From UBA5195 sp034432755 (GTDB lineage: Bacteria > Chloroflexota > Anaerolineae > Anaerolineales > Villigracilaceae), in contig DAOUBQ010000101.1 in the NCBI GenBank assembly GCA_034432755.1, positions 1 to 64,000 of the forward strand: DNA of 64,000 bases. Reading direction: 5' to 3'. A program made the translations under genes and the position numbers. This document shows, in pieces, positions 42,413-51,296 of this stretch; position 1 is the stretch's first letter; every line of letters begins with the position of its first letter. Under the pieces are notes generated by a model that had not been told where the DNA came from, searched no databases, and worked only from the letters and a program-made list of their open reading frames with translations.

Positions 42413-42985
42413 TTATTGGGGCCTGATATATACCATACCAAGCCCAAGTTTGTTGAGGCCATGTTCGGCCCAGTAGGTTGAAATTGCAGAATCGGCCTGG
42501 AGGGCTTCCATCAGCGCTGGGATGGCGCGCGGGTCGCCGATTTCGGCCAGGGCGCGGGCGGCCTCCAGTTTTGCAGAAGATGTTCCGTTTCGCAAGACTT
42601 CTATCAGATGGGGGATGGCTTCGACGCCGATGGTGATGAGGGCGTTGCAGGCAAGTTTGGCGGTCATCGAATCAGGAGAGGACATGGCTTGAATCAATGC
42701 CGGCACAGATTCTGCGTGAGGGTGGTGACACAGACCCAACGCAGCGCACTGCCTGATTTCATCGGCTTCGTCCTCCAGCGCGGATATCAGTCGGTGAACG
42801 ACATCCTCCTCGTGCGGAAATCCTGCAAGGGAACGTACTGCCCACCAGCGCGTATCAACATCGTCCGATTGGAGCAACGGGTCAATCGCCGAGACAGGAA
42901 AAGCGGGCAGGCGAATCGCGGCGGCTTCGGCGCGGGAGTCGTCTCCGCTGGTCAGTTCGGCCAGCAGGGTTTGAAGTTCGTCCAT
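42413..42985 (-). CDS. HEAT-repeat protein
   Basis: A 190-aa protein made of four to five HEAT or PBS-lyase-like repeats: RWWAVRSLAGFP, IRQCAALGLCHHP, TAKLACNALITIG, KLEAARALAEIGDPRAIPALM. Such repeats bind protein partners or phycobilin-type tetrapyrroles; no catalytic motif is visible. Its ATG directly abuts the stop of the Trm112-like gene (TAA ATG), so the two are coupled. Confidence 0.88.
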   Translation of the reverse strand: MDELQTLLAELTSGDDSRAEAAAIRLPAFPVSAIDPLLQSDDVDTRWWAVRSLAGFPHEEDVVHRLISALEDEADEIRQCAALGLCHHPHAESVPALIQAMSSPDSMTAKLACNALITIGVEAIPHLIEVLRNGTSSAKLEAARALAEIGDPRAIPALMEALQADSAISTYWAEHGLNKLGLGMVYIRPQ

Positions 42986-43204
42986 TTAGCGGGCTGGGGG
43001 CGGGACGGGTAGGGATTCGGGGGAAGTCGCTACCCATTTGTCGCCTTCGTCAATGAGCATGACGGGAATATCATCCACAATTGGGTATTTTCGCCCGCAA
43101 TCCTGGCAGATGAGCCAGGCATTGCGCGTTAATTGAAGCAGGCCGTCTTTTTCGCGCACGCAGGCCGGGCAGCGCAGGATTTCCAGCAACTCTTGAGAGA
43201 CCAT
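42986..43204 (-). CDS. Trm112-family zinc-binding protein (YcaR-like)
   Basis: A 72-aa protein starting at ATG 43204 after GGAG. It has CPACVREKDGLLQL and CQDCGRKYPIVDDIPVML, the two zinc knuckles and PIVDDIPVML motif of Trm112/YcaR proteins. In other organisms Trm112 activates methyltransferases; bacterial versions are of unknown function. It is followed without gap by the HEAT-repeat gene. Confidence 0.88.
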   Translation of the reverse strand: MVSQELLEILRCPACVREKDGLLQLTRNAWLICQDCGRKYPIVDDIPVMLIDEGDKWVATSPESLPVPPPAR

Positions 43205-43320
43205 TGTTTCTCCTTTTTTTGATACGGGGCAAAATTGTACCACAGCAGGGTACATCGTCCCGAAGGTTATGCTGAGGCGGTTCACTTTGCAATCATAGAC
43301 CTTTGGGGCATTTCTTCTTA

Positions 43321-45264
43321 TTACGGCTGGCACAGGTTGCGTTTTTTGAGTAATTTTTCAGGTTCTTCGGTGCCGGGGCCGTATTCACAAACGGCACGCC
43401 AGGGTTCGTAATGGGTTTGGAATTTATCTGCAAAGTAGATTTTGCCATCGCGCATGACGATGCGGTTGATGGTAATATCTGCGCCTTCAGCCGCCCAATC
43501 CACTTGTTTTGTTTCGCCTTCTTTGAGTTCTTCGTTGACCTGGATGATAGGCTCTGGGGCCGGGATGATATTAAGGGGCCCGGTTGTATCATAGGTGACG
43601 GTGCGGCCATCGGATGTGGAATAAAATTTCCAGGTGAGTGAACGGCCAGGGCCGTTGAAATAGACTTCCATCAATAGCCAATACGGGGTGTCGTTTGTGA
43701 ATTTGAAATCAACCAATGGGAAGTAGACCGTTGCATCGAATCCGGCCAGGCGCGGGTCGAGGCTGCCATTGGCGCGCTGCTCGTAGTAGCTGACGCGATA
43801 AGCGTGCGCCGAACGTTCGTTGATGGGGAAGCCGCCGAAGAAGGCGGTTCGGAACAGGGTGGTACTGACCTGGCAGACGCCGCCACCGACGCCTTTGATG
43901 GTGCGTCCGCCGTAGATGATGAGGGCTTCGGCATAGCCGTTATCGAGGCTGATCTCGCCCAAGTACTTGCCCATCGAGAACGTTTCACCGGGGGCGACCA
44001 GCACGCCGTGAAAATTGGCCGCGGCGGCCTGGATATTTTGCAGGCGGGCCGCGCTGGAACCGTAGAAATAAGTGGTTTGCGTGCTGACCAGTTGGGTAAT
44101 GCCCAATTCGGCGGCTGTGGCATTGTCGGCCACTTTGGGCTCACTTATGTTCAGGCGCAGGGAGGCCGAACTCTGCCCGGCGGCGACAGCGGCATCAATT
44201 TCATCCAGTGTTCCGAGGAAATCGAGTTGATAGCCGATGGTGGCCGGGCGAATTAATTCAAGTTGGAAGGTTTCTTCGTTGAAAACGAAACGCGCATTTT
44301 CTTCGGTGCGGTCGGTTTGGCGGGCAATGGATTCGAGGATGGGTTTCAACATTGACCGGTCGGGTTTGAGGATGTATTGGGCATTCCCGGCGGCATCGTA
44401 AATGCGCCCAACCCGCAGCATGGGGGCCAATTCCAATGGTTGGATTTGCCAGGGGCCGGGGTCGCCCGCCCGCACATTGGGAATGGAAAGCGTAAACGGC
44501 CCGGTGAGCAGGCGGCGGGCGGCTTCAGCCTGGGGCGCGGCATCCAGCACTTCGGGGGTCTGTTCTTCGATGACCAACCGCACTTCGCCATCCCGGAAGG
44601 ACTGCATTTGGACGGTGAGATAAACCAGTGTGGCATCCACGTTTAGGCGGCGGCCAACCTGCCCCGGCGTGGTGGAGACGTTCAGGCCGTCTATCACCAG
44701 GCTGGCTTCAAGGACGGGTTTGTCAATTTGCGCGGCCAGGTTTTGCAGGTAAGAATGCGCCAGGCGCTGGTCGAGGACGACAACCGGCGGGATATCCAGC
44801 CCCACTTGCGAGGCGTTCCATTGTGTATCCAGCATGGAAAAAATGTTGCCCTTGCGCCCCATCTCGAATGCTGCCTGGGCGCTGGCGACCGGGTCGAAGA
44901 CCATTCCCAGGCGGACGGGGGATTCAACCCACACTCTTTCGCCGTCTCGCAGCACGATGCGTCCGCTGGTGGGGTAGGTTAATGCCGTTTGCAATTTAAC
45001 CGCTGCTTCAGCCGGCTTCATGCCTGATACATTGACCCCAGCCACCGACATTCCAGGGAAGATACGCCCGGAATAGGTGATGCGGTAGCCAATGGTGATG
45101 AGGAACATGGCAATCAAAAACACCGAAATTCCGCCCATCAGCGCGAGCAAGATTTGCAGGATAACCGTCTCGAAATTGCGGCGGTCGCGGCGCTGGCGCA
45201 CAAAGCGGATGGGGGCGGTGACGGATTTGTCTGAAGGTGGGCGAGGCGAAAGGTATTGGCTCAT
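43321..45264 (-). CDS. VanW-family protein with peptidoglycan-binding-like repeats
   Basis: A 647-aa exported protein: one N-terminal membrane helix (~37-60), two PG_binding_4-like domains (~70-340, each with VNVSGMKPAEAA or VIDGLNVSTTPG type starts), then the VanW domain with ETFSMGKYLGEISLDNGYAEA and GVGGGVCQVSTTLFRTAFFGG. The C-terminal ~90 residues have a G5-like beta pattern. The conserved VCQVSTTLFR motif suggests an active domain; VanW activity is not known. Its ATG overlaps the stop of the methyltransferase-like gene. Confidence 0.88.
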   Translation of the reverse strand: MSQYLSPRPPSDKSVTAPIRFVRQRRDRRNFETVILQILLALMGGISVFLIAMFLITIGYRITYSGRIFPGMSVAGVNVSGMKPAEAAVKLQTALTYPTSGRIVLRDGERVWVESPVRLGMVFDPVASAQAAFEMGRKGNIFSMLDTQWNASQVGLDIPPVVVLDQRLAHSYLQNLAAQIDKPVLEASLVIDGLNVSTTPGQVGRRLNVDATLVYLTVQMQSFRDGEVRLVIEEQTPEVLDAAPQAEAARRLLTGPFTLSIPNVRAGDPGPWQIQPLELAPMLRVGRIYDAAGNAQYILKPDRSMLKPILESIARQTDRTEENARFVFNEETFQLELIRPATIGYQLDFLGTLDEIDAAVAAGQSSASLRLNISEPKVADNATAAELGITQLVSTQTTYFYGSSAARLQNIQAAAANFHGVLVAPGETFSMGKYLGEISLDNGYAEALIIYGGRTIKGVGGGVCQVSTTLFRTAFFGGFPINERSAHAYRVSYYEQRANGSLDPRLAGFDATVYFPLVDFKFTNDTPYWLLMEVYFNGPGRSLTWKFYSTSDGRTVTYDTTGPLNIIPAPEPIIQVNEELKEGETKQVDWAAEGADITINRIVMRDGKIYFADKFQTHYEPWRAVCEYGPGTEEPEKLLKKRNLCQP

Positions 45265-45866
45265 TTTCTTTCAGAACCAAATTTAATTTTTGGCAGCAGC
45301 ATAGGAGTGCGGGCTTTGTAGTCGGCATACTCCTGTCCAAAGTCTTTGAGCAATTTGCGCTCTTCGAACCAGGCCCCAATTAAAAGATAAAGACTGAACA
45401 CAATCCAGACAGCCAGGCGATTGACGGTCATATCGGGCCAGGCCCACAGGAAGGCTAACCCTGCTGTGTAGAGCGGATGGCGGACATGAGCGTACAGTCC
45501 ATCGGTGACGAGTCTGGGCGGCGTTCCGGGTTCCAGCCCGGCCAGTTGGGTCAGCCCGGCGAATTCGAATGGTCCAGTCTGCATTACTCCGGCCACCAGC
45601 GCAAAAAAAGCCGCGCCCTGGATGAGGACAGAGAGGTAGACCCAGGGTTCGGGAATGGCGTAGAGCGGTTGGTCGGGGAAGGTAAACAGCATCAGCAATA
45701 TCGGAAAAATGCTGGCAGCCGAGAAGATATTGTAGGAAAAGCGATATAGCCGGTCGGAAGCCGGGCCGAAAAACCGGCGCGCGGCGTCTTTGACGGTGTG
45801 CGAGGCCAGGATGGAGTGGATGACACCCCATAAGGTAGACGCAACAATAAGATAAAGGGTTCCCAT
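45261..45866 (-). CDS. NnrU/isoprenylcysteine methyltransferase-like membrane protein
   Basis: A 201-aa protein with five to six helices and the C-terminal signature VRHPLYTAGLAFLWAW ... FEERKLLKDFGQEYADYKART, which in ICMT/PEMT-like methyltransferases binds S-adenosylmethionine. The N-terminus (VIHSILASHTVKDAARR) resembles NnrU. It may methylate a lipid or quinone-like substrate. The 4-bp overlap with the VanW gene suggests a joint envelope role. Confidence 0.78.
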   Translation of the reverse strand: MGTLYLIVASTLWGVIHSILASHTVKDAARRFFGPASDRLYRFSYNIFSAASIFPILLMLFTFPDQPLYAIPEPWVYLSVLIQGAAFFALVAGVMQTGPFEFAGLTQLAGLEPGTPPRLVTDGLYAHVRHPLYTAGLAFLWAWPDMTVNRLAVWIVFSLYLLIGAWFEERKLLKDFGQEYADYKARTPMLLPKIKFGSERK

Positions 45867-45906
45867 GTTCGGTATCTAGTATCCAGTGTTCAAGGTTGAA
45901 GGCTGG

Positions 45907-48471
45907 TTACTGAAAAGCCGGGATTTCGTGCATTTGGCCGGCGGCGTGTATGATGTAGAAGGGCATCCAGGCCACGCCAAAATGGTCGAGGAAAATGTCG
46001 GTTTTGCGCGGTGAGACTGGGATTTCGGTGACCTGGTTGACAACCGATGCCCAGCGGTCGTTGACATCCTGTTCGGTGTCGGCGCGGCGGCGCTCGAGTT
46101 CGGCCATCTGGGCTTTGAACTGCTGGATGGCCTCTTCCGATTCTTCCACTTCGGCTTTGGCCTGCTGGGTCAGGCGGTTTTTGCTCATTTGTGAAGTGAC
46201 GCTGCGCCTGCGCCCCAGGCCAAATACGCTTGCGCCCAATTCGAGCAGGTTGCTGGCTTCTTCGCGTTTGCGCTGGTCATATTTAACCTGGTCCATGGCC
46301 AGCTCGCGCTCCTCGCGCGCCAGGCGGTCTTTGAGGGTCGCCAGTTGCCGGTCCAGCGGGGCGGCCAGGCGGGCGATTTCCTTATCGCGGGCACGGCGGG
46401 CGGCCTCAGCGCAGGCAGCGCGAAAGGCGGCGGCGCTGACATCGGGCCCGGCATAGACTTTGAGGGCTTCATTGGCGCGGGCGGTGACGGTGGCGGTGCG
46501 ATAAACCCACTCGACAAAGTCTTTTTGCAGGTTGGCGAGCAATCTGGCGTCGGTTAGCGAGGCAGGCAGCATCTCGAAGCGCGCGCCGGGTTGAGGCTGG
46601 GGTTCGATGCGATGGAGCGGCAGGCCGGAGCAGGCGAAATTCTCCCATCGCACCACGCTGCGCCTGTCCAGGTCATTGACCAGGGCGGCGCGTTGGAGGT
46701 GGGCATCAACGCCCAGTTTGCGGTCTATCACGCGCACGTGGGCGTCGGCCAGCAGGACGGGCCGGTAGAGCAGCCCCATCGGCTGGGCGTCGGGGGGCAG
46801 CGGTTCATCGGCGGCGCGCGCGGCTTCGGTCATCGAGAGGGTGATGGGTAGGAAGTATTCTGATACAGCGGCGGGGACTGCCGGGCGGGTGAGGCTGCCG
46901 GGTAAATCGGATACGGTAGACGGGGCGGGAACTGCCGGGGGTGCGGATTCGGCCGATTTCGTGGAGACCGGTTGGAGACGGGAAAAATCGGGCGCGGCTG
47001 AAGCGTGGTTCCTGGCTGTGGGTGCGGAGTCTGGGCTGAAGGAGAGGGGAGCGTCTGGCGCGGTTTCCGTTATATTTGCCTTTGCCAGGCGGTTGAGGGC
47101 CGGAATTTGCGAGCGGGTGAGTGGCCCGGCCAGGAAGTTCATGGCCCAGCGGGTTTGGAACAGGACGGGTTGTTTTTGGTGAATGTTGTGCAGCAAGAAG
47201 ACGCGTTTGCCGAGCGCGGAGATGATTTTGTTGTAGGCCGAGCGGTCGAGGTCGGCGGTTGCGCCTTGCAGGCCGTCGAGCAGGCGCTGTTTGTCCCATT
47301 CGGTTTGCAGCTTGCCTACAAACCATGTGCCGGCGTTAGAAAGCGCTTTGTAATCAACATCTGCCGGGTTTTGGGAGGCCAGCACCAGGCCAACCCCAAA
47401 GGCGCGGGCTTGTTTGAGCATGCGCAGGAGCGGGGTTTTGCTGGGCGGGTTGCGCTGGGGCGGCAGATAGCCGAAGAGTTCATCGAAATAGAGCAGGGCG
47501 CGCAGCGAGGAGGAACCGGCCTGGGTGCGCATCCAGGTTTCAAAGGCGGAGAGCAGCAGGGTGACGAAGAACATGCGCTCGCCTTCGCTCAGGTGCGCGA
47601 TGTAGAAAACGCTGTGGCGCGGCTTGCCTTCGGGCGTATAGAGCAGGTCGGGGATGTGCATGGGCTGGCCCTCGCGCCAACTCTGGAAGGCGGGCGAGGC
47701 CAGGATGTTGTTGAGGGTGAGCGCCAATTCGGTGCGTTCTTTGGCAGGAAAGAAACTATCAACCGGGAAGGCGCCCAGTTTGTCGAAGGGCGGGTTTTGC
47801 ACTTGCAGGATGAGTTCGGTCAGGTCGAGGGGCTGGTTTTTGCTCCAGGCATTTTCGAAGATGTTGGAGAGCAGGATGTGCTCGCGGGAGCGCAGCGGGT
47901 CAATCTCGTTGTAGCCGACCAGCCCAAGCAGGGCGGTGACGGTGCTGGCGATTTTCTCGCGCAGGATTTCGCGGTTGCCTTCCCAGGGCAGGTTGGGGGA
48001 TTGGAGGGTGGAGAGGACGCTCATTTGCAGCCCGGCATCGGAACCGGGCGTATAGACGCCGAATTCGGCGGCGTTTTGCAGGGTGCGAATCCGATCGGGG
48101 CTAATGTCCCACGCGGCCAGGCCGGTTTTCCACTGGTCGGCGCTTTCTTGGGCAGCCTGGTGGAGGGTTTTTCCCTGGCGGCGCAGGGAGTCGGCATCGA
48201 GCCAGGGGGCGAAATCTTGCGGGGCCAGGTTGGGGAAGTGCAGCAGGAGGTTGGTCAGGTCGCCTTTGGGGTCAATGAGGAGGGCGGGGATTCCCTGGAG
48301 GGCGGCTTCTTCCATTAAGCCAATGCAGAGGCCGGTTTTGCCGGAGCCGGTCATGCCGGTGACGATGGCGTGTGTAGTCAGGTCGGCGGGGTTGTAGTAT
48401 AGGGGCTGGTTGGTCAGTTTGTTTGTGGTGAGGTCGAAGTGTCGCCCGAGGTAGAAGTGGTTAGCCGACAT
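45907..48471 (-). CDS. HerA-like (DUF87/DUF853) P-loop ATPase with coiled-coil C-terminus
   Basis: An 854-aa protein. Walker A VTGMTGSGKTGLCIGLMEEA lies near residue 40, followed by ALLIDPKGDLTNLLLHFPN. Walker B-like LLYFDELFGYLPP comes near 325, then LKQARAFGVGLVLASQNPADVDYKALSNAGTWF, the HerA/FtsK-superfamily pattern. Residues ~480-560 are Pro/Ala-rich and disordered; ~690-820 are a charged coiled coil (REERELAMDQVKYDQRKREE). It is probably a DNA- or protein-translocating ATPase. No NurA-type nuclease is adjacent, so its partner is unknown. Confidence 0.85.
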   Translation of the reverse strand: MSANHFYLGRHFDLTTNKLTNQPLYYNPADLTTHAIVTGMTGSGKTGLCIGLMEEAALQGIPALLIDPKGDLTNLLLHFPNLAPQDFAPWLDADSLRRQGKTLHQAAQESADQWKTGLAAWDISPDRIRTLQNAAEFGVYTPGSDAGLQMSVLSTLQSPNLPWEGNREILREKIASTVTALLGLVGYNEIDPLRSREHILLSNIFENAWSKNQPLDLTELILQVQNPPFDKLGAFPVDSFFPAKERTELALTLNNILASPAFQSWREGQPMHIPDLLYTPEGKPRHSVFYIAHLSEGERMFFVTLLLSAFETWMRTQAGSSSLRALLYFDELFGYLPPQRNPPSKTPLLRMLKQARAFGVGLVLASQNPADVDYKALSNAGTWFVGKLQTEWDKQRLLDGLQGATADLDRSAYNKIISALGKRVFLLHNIHQKQPVLFQTRWAMNFLAGPLTRSQIPALNRLAKANITETAPDAPLSFSPDSAPTARNHASAAPDFSRLQPVSTKSAESAPPAVPAPSTVSDLPGSLTRPAVPAAVSEYFLPITLSMTEAARAADEPLPPDAQPMGLLYRPVLLADAHVRVIDRKLGVDAHLQRAALVNDLDRRSVVRWENFACSGLPLHRIEPQPQPGARFEMLPASLTDARLLANLQKDFVEWVYRTATVTARANEALKVYAGPDVSAAAFRAACAEAARRARDKEIARLAAPLDRQLATLKDRLAREERELAMDQVKYDQRKREEASNLLELGASVFGLGRRRSVTSQMSKNRLTQQAKAEVEESEEAIQQFKAQMAELERRRADTEQDVNDRWASVVNQVTEIPVSPRKTDIFLDHFGVAWMPFYIIHAAGQMHEIPAFQ

Positions 48472-48604
48472 GTGGACTCCTGGGAAGCGAGTGCGTTAAA
48501 AACATAGAACAAATATATCACAAAGCGGGTTAAGGGCAAATTAAAAAATTAAGGCGGGTTGCCCCGCCCAGAGCAGGATGTTACCGCATGGTGCCCCTGG
48601 AAAT

Positions 48605-49237
48605 CTATGGGAAATCGTCTGGTTTAGGGGTTGGCGTTGGCGTATTGGCAGGATTGGGCGTGAGTGTATCGGTCGGTTGTGGGGTTGGGGTATCGGTGGG
48701 GGTATTTGTGGGTCTGGGCGTCGCTGTATCGGTCGCTGTGTCTGTGGCGGTCGGCGAGATACCTTGATAGGGCAACTTTTGGCTGGATGCCGCGCGTCAG
48801 TGCATTGAGGCAATATTCCAGGGCTGCGGTAAATGTCAACTGGGGAGCGAGCAGTTCGCTGGGGAAGTCTCATTGCCTGACCGTGCCGCTTCTGCCATTC
48901 TCGCGTACATCAATGACGGCGTCCAGCCAGGGCTTGAGTTGCGCGGCATGTTCGGGATACTGGGTATAGCAGTATTCCGGTGATTTGCCGCGCATGAGCA
49001 TCTGGATGGAGTGGTTGAGCGCTACCTTAATTAGGGAATATCTGCTGGCAGGTCGAGGGGAATTTTTCGTTCTGACTGGGAAGATTGCCGCATTTGGATG
49101 ACTGCTTCGAGATAGGGGCGCAGCCTTTCGGCATGTTTCAGATGGCGCGCCAAACACTCCCCTATGGTTTGTCTTTGCCCAATCGCGTTCAGGCAATCTT
49201 CAGGCGCGTTTGAAAAACCTGCTTTTGCATGTGACAT
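48605..49237 (-). pseudogene. Decayed tandem Cys/Leu-repeat protein with Thr-Pro tail
   Basis: Three related ~40-residue units occur in order: PEDCLNAIGQRQTIGECLARH then LRPYLEAV; IQMLMRGKSPEYCYTQYPEHAAQLKPWLDAV; and ALEYCLNALTRGIQPKVALSRY. They are followed by a TPTDTPTPQP-type tail ending at TAG 48605. The units are broken by a frameshift near 49025, an in-frame TGA at 48870-48872 and another frameshift near 48770. Intact relatives (CLARYPEHAxxLxPLL repeats before a Thr-Pro linker) are common membrane-associated proteins in Chloroflexota. No single frame can make the protein, so it is a pseudogene. Confidence 0.65.
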
Positions 49238-49308
49238 CCTTAATCATAACCAAAACAAGGCCAGACAACAAGGCGTATAGTCGGTGTGTTGGGAGGGAGG
49301 CCGCCAGG

Positions 49309-50499
49309 TTAAAGGGTGCGAAGATGTTGGATGACTTCTTGCAGTGCGATGGGTTGGCTTTGGTTGGCTGTGCGCTGTTTGAGTTCGACCATTCCGTTTT
49401 GCAATCCGCGTTCGCCGATGGTAATGCGGAGGGGGCAACCAATCAGGTCGGCGTCGTTGAATTTGACTCCGGCGCGTTCGTTGCGGTCGTCGAATAAGAC
49501 GGAAAGGCCGGATTCTGTGAGGGTGCGGTAGAGTTCTTCAGCGGTGGGGAGGGTGTTGATGGTTTTGGCTGGGACGTGCATGAGGTAAATGTCGAAGGGG
49601 GCGGTGCCGCGCGGCAGGGTCAGGCCTTTTTCGTCGTGGTGGGTTTCGGCCAGGGCGGAGAGGATGTTTTCGTTGTTGAAAATGCCATTGGAGGCCAGCG
49701 CCCAGGCTTTGCACGCCTGGAGTGGCGTTCCGCAGGTTGTGCAGGGGGTGCCAGGGGCGGCGAGGGTGATGTCGGCCACCAGGTTGGCGGTGTAGTCGCG
49801 CCCGTAGTTGGTGTTGAGCAGGTGGTGGCCGGGCTGGTTGGCGCCAGCGACGAGGTTGGGGGAGGCTGGAATCAGGTCATCGGCGACAATGAGGGTGTTT
49901 TTTGTGCCAATGGGTGAGGCGTAGCCGGGGATGGCGCCAATCGCGCGGATTTCGTCTTCGGTGGCGAGGCGGGTTGGTCCCAGCAGGGCGGTCAGTTTGG
50001 CCGGGCTGAGGGTTTGGTCGCCGCGCAGGACGACGAATATGAATTGCCCGTCGGTGGGGCGAATGAACATGAGGGCTTTGGCGGTTTTTTGTTGCGGTAT
50101 ACCTAAAAAGGCGGCGAGGCTTTCGATGGTGGGGCAGTTGGGGGTGAGGACGCGTTCGAGGGGGGCGGGGGGTTCGGTGGAGTAAACGGTTTTTTTGACG
50201 GTGGCAAGTTCGAGCGGCGCGGCGAAGCCACAGGCGGGGCAGTGCAGGATTTCGGTATCGCCGACCTCTGTCGGGTAGAATGTGTCGTTTTTTCCTAAAA
50301 GAGGAAGGCCAAGTTTGGAGAGGAACGATGGGTCGCGGTCAGACAACGTCTGAAGTTGCCGGAGGGCGAGATGTCCGAGCGGCAGCCATTCGCCGCTGTG
50401 GGAGAGATACCCGGCGCGAATCAAAAAGCCTTGCCCGGCGCTGCGGGCTTGGGCGGGAGGGTCTCGGTGGGTTTGGATGGGGATTTGGGCGTATCTCAT
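49309..50499 (-). CDS. Prolyl-tRNA synthetase-like protein without the catalytic core
   Basis: A 396-aa protein against ~570 for bacterial ProRS. It keeps an N-terminal segment like the ProRS start (GFLIRAGYLS, WLPLGHLALRQL), a zinc-knuckle-like CPACGF, an INS/YbaK-type editing domain (~115-245; KTAKALMFI, VVLRGDQTL, ATEDEIRAIGAIPGYASPIG), CTTCGTPLQAC, and the anticodon-binding domain (~285-396; LFDDRNERAGVKFNDADLIGCPLRITIGERGL). The region with class II motifs 1 and 2 is missing, and ALASNGIFNNENI stands where motif 3 should be. It should not charge tRNA; trans-editing or regulation is possible. It overlaps the bactofilin gene by 4 bp. Confidence 0.8.
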   Translation of the reverse strand: MRYAQIPIQTHRDPPAQARSAGQGFLIRAGYLSHSGEWLPLGHLALRQLQTLSDRDPSFLSKLGLPLLGKNDTFYPTEVGDTEILHCPACGFAAPLELATVKKTVYSTEPPAPLERVLTPNCPTIESLAAFLGIPQQKTAKALMFIRPTDGQFIFVVLRGDQTLSPAKLTALLGPTRLATEDEIRAIGAIPGYASPIGTKNTLIVADDLIPASPNLVAGANQPGHHLLNTNYGRDYTANLVADITLAAPGTPCTTCGTPLQACKAWALASNGIFNNENILSALAETHHDEKGLTLPRGTAPFDIYLMHVPAKTINTLPTAEELYRTLTESGLSVLFDDRNERAGVKFNDADLIGCPLRITIGERGLQNGMVELKQRTANQSQPIALQEVIQHLRTL

Positions 50500-50939
50500 G
50501 GTTCGGGCGGCTCGAAGCGGGGGGCGGTTTCGGGTTCGGGGCCGAGGTCGAGGTCAACATGGTCTTCCATGCGCATTTGGCCGCGCAGGAAGGCGCCATC
50601 TTCGGTGATGAAGGAGGTGGTGACGACATCGCCCCAGACGCGCCCGGTGGCGCGGATTTCGAGTTTTTGGGCGGTGATGTTGCCGCGCACGGCGCCGGCG
50701 ACGATGACGGTGTTGGCGCGGATGTTTTCGCAGGTGACGCGCCCGCTTTCGCCGATGACGAGCATTCCGCGCAGGGCAATTTGGCCCTCGAAAGTACCTT
50801 CGATGCGCACGCCACCTGCGCCGCTCACTTTGCCTTCCCAGATGAGGCCGGGGCCGAGGACGGAGGTGATGCGTTCAACGGCCTGGACGACGGGCGGGGT
50901 GGCGGGTTGGGGGGTGGGAGGGGAGGAGCGTTTGAACAT
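50496..50939 (-). CDS. Bactofilin-family polymer-forming protein
   Basis: A 147-aa protein: a Pro-rich N-terminal tail, then a right-handed beta-helix of repeating hydrophobic/Gly steps (GAGGVRIEGTFEGQIALRG, GRVTCENIRANTVIVAGAVRGNI), and an acidic Pro-rich C-terminal tail. This is the bactofilin plan. These proteins polymerise without nucleotide and act in cell shape or polar localisation. Its stop overlaps the start of the ProRS-like gene, an unusual pairing. Confidence 0.9.
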   Translation of the reverse strand: MFKRSSPPTPQPATPPVVQAVERITSVLGPGLIWEGKVSGAGGVRIEGTFEGQIALRGMLVIGESGRVTCENIRANTVIVAGAVRGNITAQKLEIRATGRVWGDVVTTSFITEDGAFLRGQMRMEDHVDLDLGPEPETAPRFEPPEP

Positions 50940-51296
50940 GATGACGATTTATGATTTGTGAGGTTGAATTTACGATTTTAGATTTACGTTTTTGGATTTC
51001 TGATTGACGATTTTTGCGCTTTGCTTAAATTTTTAACGCTGAGTGCGGAGAATCTTTTGTGTTTTAAGTTTCTCTTTTTGGCAAACAATGACTCCATTCC
51101 AAAAAGGGATGTGCAACGCATAGTGCGCATAAAGCGCTGAGATTTTCTGCCGATTCTGCAAAGAAACGGTGTGTTTGATGCGGGTTTTGCAGGTTTCGGC
51201 GCTGCGCGCTTCGCGTTTTCTTCATTGAATGGTTTTTGCAGTAGAGTCAAACAATAAGAGCGCGGAGTTCCGCGCTCTATTGTATCATCTTGTGAG
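50940..51296 (-). other. Gene-free stretch with fabI terminator (51257-51278)
   Basis: AGAGCGCGGA-GT-TCCGCGCTCT is a perfect 10-bp stem 18 bp after the fabI stop (minus strand), followed by a weak T-tract. The remainder, ~50945-51250, is A+T-rich without any convincing ORF, promoter or RNA gene. Confidence 0.65.

Noticed and set aside
47005..48318. 437-codon plus-strand ORF
   Set aside because: Antisense to the HerA-like ATPase gene, with no recognisable motif.
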